Positions 44,549-52,705 of a stretch of 64,000 nt of DNA are shown piece after piece. The position numbers and the translations under genes are program-made. Source of the stretch: Paracraurococcus sp042666655 (lineage in GTDB: Bacteria; Pseudomonadota; Alphaproteobacteria; Acetobacterales; Acetobacteraceae). Numbering within the stretch: position 1 is the stretch's first letter; every line of letters starts with the position of its first letter. The stretch is taken from the NCBI RefSeq assembly GCF_042666655.1, contig NZ_JBHTDE010000002.1, positions 372,001 to 436,000 of the forward strand. Reading direction: 5' to 3'. The notes under the pieces are model-generated. The model was not told the origin of the DNA. It saw only the letters and a program-made list of their open reading frames with translations, and made no database searches.

Positions 44549-45376
44549 ATGGCTGGTAAATTGGACGGCAAGGTCGCGCTGGTCTCGGGCTCCGGGCGCG
44601 GCATCGGGCGGCAGATCGCGCTGAAGCTGGCGAGCGAGGGCGCCCGCGTGGTGGTCAACGACCTCGACGACGGTCCCGGCAACGAGACGGTGGCGGAGCT
44701 CCGCGCGATGGGCGCCGAGGCAATCGCCTGCAACGGCGACGTGACGCAGGAGGGCTTCGCCGAACGCTTCGTCGCGGCCGGGATCGACACCTGGGGCGGG
44801 CTCGACATCATCGTCAACAATGCCGGCTATACCTGGGACAACGTCATCCAGAAGATGACGGACGAGCAGTGGCACGCCATCCTCAACGTCCACCTGACCG
44901 CGCCCTTCCGCATCATGCGCGCGGCGCAGCGCTTCATCCGCGAAGCCGCGCGGCAGGAAGCAAGCGAGGGCCGCGAGGTCTTCCGCAAGGTGGTGAACAT
45001 CTCCTCCACCTCGGGCGTCTTCGGCAATGCCGGACAGGCCAACTACTCCACCGCCAAGGCCGGCATCCAGGGCCTGACGCGGGCGATGGCGAAGGAGTGG
45101 GGCCGCTACAAGGTCAACGTGAACGCCGTCGCCTTCGGTCTGATCATGACGCGGCTGACCGAGGCGCCGGCGCATGGCGGTGCCACCATCGACATCTCCG
45201 GGCGGGAGATCGCGGTCGGCGTGCGGCCGGAAGTGTTGCAGACCGCGGAGAAGCTGATTCCGCTGGGACGCGGCGGCCGGCCGGAGGAAGCGGCGGGGTC
45301 GGTCTACCTGTTCTGCATTCCGGAATCGAACTACGTCACCGGCCAGACGCTGGTCGTCGCCGGCGGGCGTCCGTGA
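44549..45376 (+). CDS. SDR family NAD(P)-dependent oxidoreductase
   Basis: A 275-residue classical SDR with all standard features: VSGSGRGIGRQI at about residues 12-23, VNDLDD in the adenosine pocket, NNAGYTWDNV near 92, catalytic NISSTSG near 150 and YSTAK near 167. Its fit between the crotonase and reductase genes suggests oxidation of a 3-hydroxyacyl-CoA. It carries a longer C-terminal loop (HGGATIDISGREIAVG) than average. Its stop overlaps the next gene start (GTGA). Confidence 0.9.
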   Translation: MAGKLDGKVALVSGSGRGIGRQIALKLASEGARVVVNDLDDGPGNETVAELRAMGAEAIACNGDVTQEGFAERFVAAGIDTWGGLDIIVNNAGYTWDNVIQKMTDEQWHAILNVHLTAPFRIMRAAQRFIREAARQEASEGREVFRKVVNISSTSGVFGNAGQANYSTAKAGIQGLTRAMAKEWGRYKVNVNAVAFGLIMTRLTEAPAHGGATIDISGREIAVGVRPEVLQTAEKLIPLGRGGRPEEAAGSVYLFCIPESNYVTGQTLVVAGGRP

Positions 45377-46443
45377 CAGGGACGGTCCTCATCGCCGGCG
45401 CGCTCGGCTTGGTCGGCCGGGCGGCGCTGGCGGAGTACCAGGCCGCCGGGTGGGACATCGTCGCGCTCGCCCGGCGCAAGCCGGAATTCGACAGCACGGC
45501 GCGGTTCCTCTCGGTCGACCTGACGGACGCGGCAGCCTGCCGCGCGGCGCTGTCGCCGCTGCGCGGCGTCACCCGCATCGTCTACGGCGCGCTGTTCGAG
45601 AAGCCGGAACTAGGCAAGGGCTGGCTGGAGGCCGACCAGATCGCCACCAATGCGGCGATGCTGCGGAACCTGATGGAGGCGGTGGAGCCGGGCAATCCGG
45701 GCCTGCGGCATGTCTCGCTGCTGCAGGGGACAAAGGCCTATGGCGTGCATCTCGGCCAGATGCCGATCCCCGGCAAGGAAAGCGCACCGCGCCATATCCA
45801 CCCGAATTTCTATTGGGCTCAGGAGGACCTTATCCGTGAGCACCAGGCGCGTGCGGGCTGGGCCTTCACCATCTTCCGGCCGCAGGCACTGGTCGGCTTC
45901 GCGCTCGGCAGCGCCATGAACATGCTGTCGGCGATCGGCGCCTATGCCGCGATCAGCCGCGAGCTCGGCGTGCCGCTGGTCTGGCCTGGTGCCGGCGCGC
46001 GCTACACGGAAGCGACCGATGTCCGCATCCTCGCCCGCGCCATGCGCTGGGCGGCCGAGACGGAGGCCGCGGCGAACCGCACCTTCAACGTCACCAATGG
46101 CGACGTCTTCCTCTGGCAGGACCTGTTCCCGCTGGTGGCGAAGCGCTTCGGGATGGAACTGGGCGCGCCGCACCCGATGTTACTCGCCGTGCTGATGGCG
46201 GACAAGGGCCCGGTCTGGCAGCGCATCGCCGAAAGAAACCAGCTGGCGCCCTGGTCGCTGGACCAGCTCATCGGCGGGTCCTGGCAATTCGCCGATTTCG
46301 CCTTCGCCCGGCCGGGTCAGGCGGCCTCGATCCTCTCGACCATCGCCATCCGCCAAGCCGGCTTCGCCGACTGCATCGACAGCGCGGAGATGCTGGACTG
46401 GTGGCTGGCCGACCTGCAGCGCCGCCGCATCCTGCCCGCATAG
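45373..46443 (+). CDS. PRISE-type SDR (progesterone 5-beta-reductase/iridoid synthase-like)
   Basis: A 356-residue atypical SDR resembling the PRISE enone reductases known best from plants. The Rossmann start LIAGALGLVGRAALAEY is followed by the characteristic catalytic Lys in SLLQGTKAYGVHLG near residue 115 and Tyr in PNFYWAQEDLI near 145; the end DSAEMLDWWLADLQRRR matches the family. These enzymes reduce activated C=C bonds such as enones or enals with NADPH. The GTG start overlaps the upstream SDR stop. The substrate in this operon is presumably an enoyl intermediate. Confidence 0.82.
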   Translation: MTGTVLIAGALGLVGRAALAEYQAAGWDIVALARRKPEFDSTARFLSVDLTDAAACRAALSPLRGVTRIVYGALFEKPELGKGWLEADQIATNAAMLRNLMEAVEPGNPGLRHVSLLQGTKAYGVHLGQMPIPGKESAPRHIHPNFYWAQEDLIREHQARAGWAFTIFRPQALVGFALGSAMNMLSAIGAYAAISRELGVPLVWPGAGARYTEATDVRILARAMRWAAETEAAANRTFNVTNGDVFLWQDLFPLVAKRFGMELGAPHPMLLAVLMADKGPVWQRIAERNQLAPWSLDQLIGGSWQFADFAFARPGQAASILSTIAIRQAGFADCIDSAEMLDWWLADLQRRRILPA

Positions 46444-46453
46444 GATCCCGATC

Positions 46454-48613
46454 GTGGCCACACCGCGTCCGCTCTACCGTGCCGCCGACCTCGCCCGGCT
46501 GCTGAACCCGCGGAGCATCGCGATCATCGGCGCTTCGGAGCGCGCCGGGTCCTTCGGCGAGCGCACACAGCAGAACCTGTCGCAGTTCCAGGGCCGGGTG
46601 CATCTGGTGAATGCGCGATACCAGACGCTGGGCAGTTTGCCCTGTCATCCCTCCATCGCCGCGCTGCCGGAGGTGCCGGACATCGCCGTGATTGCGGCGC
46701 CGTTGGAGGCGGTGGAGGGGCTCGTGCGGGACTGTGTCGCCACCGGCGTCGGCGCTGCGATCCTCTATGCCGCCGGCTTCGCCGAGACCGGCCGGGAGGA
46801 CCGCATCGCCCTGCAGGCGCGCATCGCCGCGGTCGCGCGGGAAGGCGGGGTGCGGCTGGTCGGGCCGAACTGCATCGGCATGCTGGACTATGCCTGCGGC
46901 GCCACCATCAGCTTCGCGGCGGTGCCGCGGCCGGCGGTGACGCCGGGCCGCGCCGCGGTCGGCGTCGCGGGAAGCCGTGCCGTCGCGGTCGTCAGCCAGT
47001 CCGGCAATCTCGGCTTCGCCTTGGCGCAAGGCGTGGAGCGTGGCATCGCCATCAGCCGCGTGCTGGCCTGCGGCAACTCGGCGGATGTCGATGTGGCGGA
47101 TGGCGTCGCCGCCCTGGCCGAGGACCCGGCCTGCGCCGCCATCGCCTGCGTCTTCGAGGGCATGGCCGACCCGATGCGGCTGGTGCAGGCGGCGGAGATC
47201 GCCTGGGCCGCCGACAAGCCGCTGGTGGTCTACAAGCTCGCCACCGGCGAACAGGGCGCGGCCGCGGCGCTGTCGCATACCGGCTCGCTTGCCGGGTCGG
47301 ATGCGGCCTACCGCGCCGCGTTCGGCCGCGCCGGCGTGGTGCTGGTCGAGAATTTCGACGCGCTGCTGGAAACGGCGGCCTTCCTCGCCAAAGCGCCGGC
47401 CTGCCGCGCGCCCGGCATCGCGGTCGTCTCCACTTCCGGCGGCGCGGCGATCATGGCGGCCGACAAGGCGGAGGTGCATGGCGTGCTGCTGCCGCAGCCG
47501 GGCCCGGCGGCGAAGGCCGTGCTGGATGCGCGCATCCCGGAATTTGGTTCCGCCCGCAACCCCGTCGACATCACCGCGCAGGTGCTGAACGACCCGGAAT
47601 CGCTGCGCGCCTGCGCCGACGCGCTCTGCGCCGACCCGGCCTATGGCGCGGTGGTGCTGCCGAACGGCTATGCCTATGACTTCGCCACGCCGCGATTCGC
47701 CCTGCTGGGGGAGTTGGCGGCGCAGCACGGCAAGGCTGCGGCGGTGGTCTGGCTGACCGAATGGCTGGAAGGCCCGGGTGCGAAGGCGGCGGAGGCCAAT
47801 CCGCAGGTGGGCGTGTTCCGCTCGATGGACCGCTGCTTCGCGGCGTTGGCCGCATGGCAGGCGCGCGCGGCGCGGCGCGCGGCGGGGCCGGGCAATACTA
47901 CGCACTTGGCGGCACCGGAAGCTGCGGCGCGGGCGGCAGCGCTGCTGGATGCTGCCGGCAGCACCACGCTGACGGAGCGTGAGGCCAAGGCCGTGTTCGC
48001 CGCCTATGGCGTACCAGTGGTGGGTGAGACGCTGGTCCTCGATGCCGAGGCCGCGGTGGCCGCCGCCGAGGCGTCCGGCTTTCCCGTGGTGCTGAAGGTC
48101 GAATCGCCCGACATCCCGCACAAGACCGAAGCCGGCGCCATCCGCCTTGGCCTGCGCGACGCCGCTGCGGTGCGGGATGGCTTCGCCATCATCATGGCGA
48201 ATGCCGCCGGCGCGGTGCCTGGCGCGCGCATCAGCGGCGTGCTGGTGCAGCCGATGGTGCCGCAGGGTCTCGAGATCGTTGTCGGCGCGCGGCGCGACCC
48301 GTTGTTCGGACCGATGGTGGTGGTCGGCCTCGGCGGCATCTTCGTCGAGTTGCTGCGCGACAGCGCCACGGCGCTCGCCCCGGTCGGCGAGGATGACGCC
48401 CGTGCCATGCTGCGACGCCTGCGGGGCCAGCGGCTGCTGGAGGGGTTTCGCGGGATGCCGGCCGTCGACCAGGAGGCCCTGGTGGAGGTCATCCGGCGCG
48501 TCTCCGAACTCGCCGCGGACCAGCGCGACCGCATCGTGGAGATCGACGTGAACCCGCTGATCTGCGCCGGCGACCGCATCCTCGCGGTGGATGGGCTGAT
48601 CGTCAGGGGCTAG
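46454..48613 (+). CDS. ADP-forming acyl-CoA synthetase (acetate--CoA ligase family), copy 2
   Basis: A 719-residue homologue of the enzyme at 40147 with the same order of domains: SIAIIGASERAGSFGERT (CoA binding), VVSQSGNLGFALAQG, the phosphohistidine motif LSHTGSLAGSD near residue 275, and a C-terminal ATP-grasp (VVLKVESPDIPHKTEAGA). The GTG start gives the usual N-terminus. Two such ligases bracket the operon, so they may activate different acids or an acid and its chain-shortened product. Its stop overlaps the convergent quinone-reductase-like gene by four bases. Confidence 0.9.
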   Translation: MATPRPLYRAADLARLLNPRSIAIIGASERAGSFGERTQQNLSQFQGRVHLVNARYQTLGSLPCHPSIAALPEVPDIAVIAAPLEAVEGLVRDCVATGVGAAILYAAGFAETGREDRIALQARIAAVAREGGVRLVGPNCIGMLDYACGATISFAAVPRPAVTPGRAAVGVAGSRAVAVVSQSGNLGFALAQGVERGIAISRVLACGNSADVDVADGVAALAEDPACAAIACVFEGMADPMRLVQAAEIAWAADKPLVVYKLATGEQGAAAALSHTGSLAGSDAAYRAAFGRAGVVLVENFDALLETAAFLAKAPACRAPGIAVVSTSGGAAIMAADKAEVHGVLLPQPGPAAKAVLDARIPEFGSARNPVDITAQVLNDPESLRACADALCADPAYGAVVLPNGYAYDFATPRFALLGELAAQHGKAAAVVWLTEWLEGPGAKAAEANPQVGVFRSMDRCFAALAAWQARAARRAAGPGNTTHLAAPEAAARAAALLDAAGSTTLTEREAKAVFAAYGVPVVGETLVLDAEAAVAAAEASGFPVVLKVESPDIPHKTEAGAIRLGLRDAAAVRDGFAIIMANAAGAVPGARISGVLVQPMVPQGLEIVVGARRDPLFGPMVVVGLGGIFVELLRDSATALAPVGEDDARAMLRRLRGQRLLEGFRGMPAVDQEALVEVIRRVSELAADQRDRIVEIDVNPLICAGDRILAVDGLIVRG

Positions 48614-49578
48614 GTCGTGAGGATGATCTTGCCTGTCACCTGCCTCGCCAGCAGCAGGTCCAGCGCCTCCGCCGCCCGGTGCAGCGGCCAGACATGGGCG
48701 ATCGCCGGCTTCAGCGCGCCGGTGGCGATCCAGTCGAACAACTGCGCCATCAGCGCGCGGTTGGCCTCCGGCTCGCGCTTCACATGTGTGCCGTAGAGCA
48801 CGCCGAGGATGCCGCAGCCTTTGAGCAGAGCGAGGTTCAGCGGGATGCGTGGGATGTCACCGGCAGCGAATCCCACCACCAGATAGCGCCCGCCCCAGGC
48901 GATGGAGCGCAGGGCAGGTTCGGCATAGGGGCCGCCGACCGCGTCGAACACCACCTCCATGCCGGTGGGCGCCAGCGCCTTGATCCGGTCCCGCCAATTA
49001 TCAGCCGTGTAGTCCACAACAGCCTCCGCACCGGCCGCCAGGCAGGCGGCGTGCTTGGACGGAGAGGCTGCGGCGATCACTCTGGCGCCCATGATGCGCG
49101 CGACCTGCAGTGCCGCCATGCCCGCGCCGCCGGCGGCGCCCAGCACCAGCACCATCTCGTCCGACTGCAAGGCAGCGCGGTCGCGCAGCGCATGCAGCAC
49201 TGTGCCATAGGCATAGGATAGCGAGGCGGCTGTCACCACATCGACATGGTCCGGCAGCACGACGACATTCTCGGTCGGCGCGCAGGCCAGTTCGGCGAAG
49301 CCGCCATGGCCGCACATCGCCAATACGCGGGTGCCGGGGTCGGGGCCGGTGACGCCCTCGCCCAGCGCCTCGATCGTCCCGGCCACCTCGCCGCCGGGGG
49401 CGAAGGGGAAGGGTGGCCTGGCTTGGTAGCGGCCCTGGATGATCAGCGTGTCAGGGAAGTTCACCGCTGCCGCTGCGACGCGGATCAGCACCTCGCCCCG
49501 GCCGGGAAGCGGCGCAGGGGCCTCGCTCAGGGCAAGTATGGAGGGCGGTCCGAACTCCCGGCACAGCACAGCCTTCAT
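48610..49578 (-). CDS. NADPH:quinone oxidoreductase family protein (zinc-type MDR)
   Basis: A 322-residue medium-chain dehydrogenase/reductase of the zeta-crystallin/quinone reductase branch. It has GFGPPSILALSE at the N-terminus, VNFPDTLIIQGRYQ near residue 40, the NADPH motif LVLGAAGGAGMAALQVA near 143 and VVDYTADNW after the second strand. The zinc-binding cysteines of alcohol dehydrogenases are absent. The second of two close ATGs (complement of 49576-49578) is chosen because GGAGGAG lies six bases upstream of it but directly abuts the first. It is divergent from the acyl-CoA dehydrogenase gene. Confidence 0.9.
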   Translation of the reverse strand: MKAVLCREFGPPSILALSEAPAPLPGRGEVLIRVAAAAVNFPDTLIIQGRYQARPPFPFAPGGEVAGTIEALGEGVTGPDPGTRVLAMCGHGGFAELACAPTENVVVLPDHVDVVTAASLSYAYGTVLHALRDRAALQSDEMVLVLGAAGGAGMAALQVARIMGARVIAAASPSKHAACLAAGAEAVVDYTADNWRDRIKALAPTGMEVVFDAVGGPYAEPALRSIAWGGRYLVVGFAAGDIPRIPLNLALLKGCGILGVLYGTHVKREPEANRALMAQLFDWIATGALKPAIAHVWPLHRAAEALDLLLARQVTGKIILTT

Positions 49579-49670
49579 GCGCATCTCCTCCGTCCCGCAG
49601 GCAGCTTGCCGCGCCGGACGCGCTGAGTCACGCTGGTCGCCGAATACGACCGGCCCAAGGGAAGAACGCC

Positions 49671-50912
49671 ATGGACTTCGCCTATACCGAAAAGGTCGAG
49701 CAGCTGCGCGCCCGCCTACTGGCCTTTTTCGATGACCACATCCACCCGAACGAGCATCTCTACCACCACCAGATCGATGCCGCGGCGGACCGCTGGCAGC
49801 CGGTGCCGATCATTGAGGAGCTGAAGCCCAAGGCGCGCGCCGCCGGGCTGTGGAACCTCTTCCTGCCGGAAAGCGACCTCGGCGCCGGTCTGACCAACCT
49901 GGAATACGCCCCGCTGGCGGAGATCATGGGCCGTGTGCCCTGGTCGTCGGAAGTCTTCAATTGCTCCGCGCCCGATACCGGCAACATGGAGACCATCCAC
50001 CGCTACGGCTCTGAAGCGCACAAGCAGCGCTGGCTGACGCCGTTGCTGGAAGGCGAGATCCGCTCCTGCTTCAGCATGACGGAACCTGATGTCGCGTCGT
50101 CCGACGCCACAAACATCCAGACCCGCATCACCCGCGACGGCGGCCACTATGTGATCAACGGCCGCAAGTGGTGGTCCTCGGGCGCCGGGGACCCGCGCTG
50201 CGCGATCTTCATCGTCATGGGCAAGACCGCGCCGGACAGCCCGGACAAGTACCGCCAGCAATCGATGATCCTGGTGCCGCGCGAGACGCCCGGCCTCAAC
50301 ATCAAGCGCATGCTGCCGGTCTTCGGCTTCGACGACGCGCCACACGGTCATGCCGAGATCGTCTTCGACAATGTCCGCGTGCCAGTCGAGAACATCCTGC
50401 TCGGCGAGGGCCGCGGCTTCGAGATCGCCCAAGGCCGCCTGGGCCCGGGACGCATCCATCATTGCATGCGCGCCATCGGCCTGGCGGAACGCTCGCTGGA
50501 ATTCATGTGCAAGCGCTCGCTCGAGCGCAAGCCCTTCGGCAAGCCGCTGGCCGAGCAGGGCGTGACGATCGAACGTATCGCCAAGTCGCGCATCCTGATC
50601 GACCAGGCCCGGCTGCTGACGCTGCATGCCGCCTGGCGCATGGACACGGTGGGCAACAAGGAAGCCCGCAAGGAGATCGCCGAGATCAAGGTGGCCGCAC
50701 CTGAGATGGCCTGCCAGGTGGTGGACTGGGCGATCCAGGCGCATGGCGCCGGCGGCGTGACCGAGGACTTCCAGCTCGCCTATTTCTACAAGATCGCCCG
50801 TACCTTGCGCATCGTTGACGGGCCAGACGAGGTGCATCGCTTCCAGCTCGGCCGGATGGAGCTGGCGAAGTACAAGCCGGCGCGGGGCGAGGCGGTACGG
50901 GCGGCGGAGTAG
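49671..50912 (+). CDS. Acyl-CoA dehydrogenase (ACAD10/11-like)
   Basis: A 413-residue flavin-dependent acyl-CoA dehydrogenase. The FAD/substrate region CFSMTEPDVASSDATN is near residue 138 and INGRKWWSSGAGDP near 162; GEGRGFEIAQGRLGPGRIHH starts the helical domain, which carries ERKPFGKPLAEQG, and QAHGAGGVTEDFQLA and VDGPDEVHRFQLGR close the protein. The GPDEVH end and the kinase gene two bases downstream match the domain pair of ACAD10/11. The ATG has AAGGGAAG upstream. Confidence 0.93.
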   Translation: MDFAYTEKVEQLRARLLAFFDDHIHPNEHLYHHQIDAAADRWQPVPIIEELKPKARAAGLWNLFLPESDLGAGLTNLEYAPLAEIMGRVPWSSEVFNCSAPDTGNMETIHRYGSEAHKQRWLTPLLEGEIRSCFSMTEPDVASSDATNIQTRITRDGGHYVINGRKWWSSGAGDPRCAIFIVMGKTAPDSPDKYRQQSMILVPRETPGLNIKRMLPVFGFDDAPHGHAEIVFDNVRVPVENILLGEGRGFEIAQGRLGPGRIHHCMRAIGLAERSLEFMCKRSLERKPFGKPLAEQGVTIERIAKSRILIDQARLLTLHAAWRMDTVGNKEARKEIAEIKVAAPEMACQVVDWAIQAHGAGGVTEDFQLAYFYKIARTLRIVDGPDEVHRFQLGRMELAKYKPARGEAVRAAE

Positions 50913-50914
50913 CC

Positions 50915-51979
50915 ATGTCCGGCATCCCCGAATTGGTGCCGGTCCTCGACCGGCACCGCTTCGACGAGGCGGCGCTGGCGCGGCATCTCGGGCCGCATCT
51001 GCCGGGCTTCGACGATCCGATCGAGGTCCGGCAGTTCCAGGGCGGCCAGTCCAACCCCACTTTCCACATCGCCACCAGCGCCGGCGACTACGTTCTGCGC
51101 AAGAAGCCGCCCGGTAAGCTGCTGCCGCGGGCGCATGCGGTGGAGCGGGAATACCGCATCATCCGCGCGCTGCAGGGCAGCGACGTCCCCGTGCCGCGCG
51201 CCCGCATCCTGGTCGAGGATGCGGCGGTCATCGGCACGCCCTTCTTCGTCATGGACCATGTCCCGGGCCGCATCTTCTTCGACCGTGTGCCGCTCGCAGC
51301 GCCGCCGGCCGACCGGGCCACGATCTATGCCGACATGGCCCGCGTGCTGGCGGCGCTGCACAAGGTCGATTGGCGCGCCGCGGGGCTGGAGGGCTTCGGC
51401 CGGCCGGAAGGCTATATGCCGCGGCAGATCGACCTCTGGATCCGCCAATGGGAGGCGGTGAAGGTCGAGGAGATGCCGGTGATGGACCGGCTCGGCGCCT
51501 GGCTCGCAGGCCATGTCCCGCCGGATGAGCCCGCGACCATCGCACACGGCGACTTCCGGCTTGGCAACCTCATCATCCATCCGACCGAGCCGCGTATCGT
51601 CGCGGTGCTGGACTGGGAATTGGCGACGATCGGGCATCCGCTGGCCGATCTCGGCTATTGCTGCCTGACCTATGATTTTGCGCCGGGACCTGATGGGGTG
51701 ACCGGCGTCGCCGGGATGGACCTCACCGGCACCGGCATCCCGGATGAGACGGATTTCGTCGCCCGGTACAGCGCGCTGATAGGACGGCCGGTGCCGCTGG
51801 CGCTGGATGTCTTCAAGGCCTTCTCGATGTTCCGCCTTGCCTCGATCGTCGCCGGCGTCTGGCGGCGGGCGCTGGACGGGAATGCCTCCGATCCGCGGGC
51901 GATCGGCTATCGTCACCGCTACCACGACATGGCGGAGCGGGCCTGGGCGATCGTGCAGCGGATCGACCCCGCGGCCTGA
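50915..51979 (+). CDS. Phosphotransferase family protein (APH-type, ACAD10/11 kinase-like)
   Basis: A 354-residue kinase with the aminoglycoside-phosphotransferase fold. The ATP-binding Lys lies in DYVLRKKPPGKLLPRAHAVE, the catalytic loop is AHGDFRLGNLIIHP near residue 210, and the metal Asp is in VLDWELATIGHPLADLG. The same set occurs in the kinase domain of ACAD10/11 and in bacterial LvaA, which phosphorylate 4-hydroxyacyl-CoA. The two-base gap after the dehydrogenase means tight co-expression. A role in antibiotic resistance is unlikely. Confidence 0.9.
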   Translation: MSGIPELVPVLDRHRFDEAALARHLGPHLPGFDDPIEVRQFQGGQSNPTFHIATSAGDYVLRKKPPGKLLPRAHAVEREYRIIRALQGSDVPVPRARILVEDAAVIGTPFFVMDHVPGRIFFDRVPLAAPPADRATIYADMARVLAALHKVDWRAAGLEGFGRPEGYMPRQIDLWIRQWEAVKVEEMPVMDRLGAWLAGHVPPDEPATIAHGDFRLGNLIIHPTEPRIVAVLDWELATIGHPLADLGYCCLTYDFAPGPDGVTGVAGMDLTGTGIPDETDFVARYSALIGRPVPLALDVFKAFSMFRLASIVAGVWRRALDGNASDPRAIGYRHRYHDMAERAWAIVQRIDPAA

Positions 51980-52043
51980 GGCCGCTGGACCGCGGGGCGC
52001 CGGCAGGCGAGGTTGCGGCCGATCAAGGCAACCGGACGGGCGC

Positions 52044-52487
52044 ATGGACCAGGCAGCGACACCCACCCAAGACATACCGGCCGGCTTCGTGCCGGCGACC
52101 CATGGCGGCCCCTATGCGCAGGAGCTGGGGCCCTTCTGGTCGCACCGTGCCGCGGACCACACCGCGCTCGGCGTCCGGGTGGCGCATCGGCATAGCAATT
52201 CGATGGGCGGCGCGCATGGCGGCTTCGTCGCCACGCTGGCCGATCTGGCGCTGGTGCATGCGGTGGCGGTGGCGCGGGAGAAAGCCGGGCTGCCGCGCGC
52301 CGGGCTGGCAACGGTGAACCTCTCGATCGACTTCATCGGCCCGCCGAAGGAAGGCTGCTGGCTGGAAGTGCGGGCGGAGGTGACGCGTATGGGTCGCAGC
52401 CTGGCCTTCACCGAGGGCACCATGCTGGCAGACGGAAAGCGCGTGGCCCGCGTCAGCGGCGTCTTCGCCATGAAGGAACGGAAATAA
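52044..52487 (+). CDS. PaaI family thioesterase (hotdog fold)
   Basis: A 147-residue hotdog-fold thioesterase. SNSMGGAHGGFVATLADLAL near residue 50 carries the HGG motif and the Asp of the PaaI active site, and LATVNLSIDFIGPPKEGCW forms the central strand. These enzymes release CoA from acyl- or aryl-CoA and often rescue CoA from dead-end intermediates. It follows the kinase gene on the same strand after 64 bases and probably belongs to the acyl-CoA operon. The ATG at 52044 gives the standard length. Confidence 0.88.
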   Translation: MDQAATPTQDIPAGFVPATHGGPYAQELGPFWSHRAADHTALGVRVAHRHSNSMGGAHGGFVATLADLALVHAVAVAREKAGLPRAGLATVNLSIDFIGPPKEGCWLEVRAEVTRMGRSLAFTEGTMLADGKRVARVSGVFAMKERK

Positions 52488-52496
52488 GGGGGGCAG

Positions 52497-52572
<76 letters not shown>

Positions 52573-52705
52573 GCCGTGACGTCGACCGCGGTCTCCGTCC
52601 GGGAGGCGCCTTTTAACGCCCGCCAGCGCTTTGTCCACCCCCTATTTTGCGGCCGGGCCGCCGTGCTACCCCGGTGGCCTCACCGGAAGCAGGCAGGTCG
52701 GCGGC

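Noticed and set aside
46268..48121. A 617-codon minus-strand frame
   Set aside because: Antisense to the second ADP-forming acyl-CoA synthetase, whose motifs are complete.
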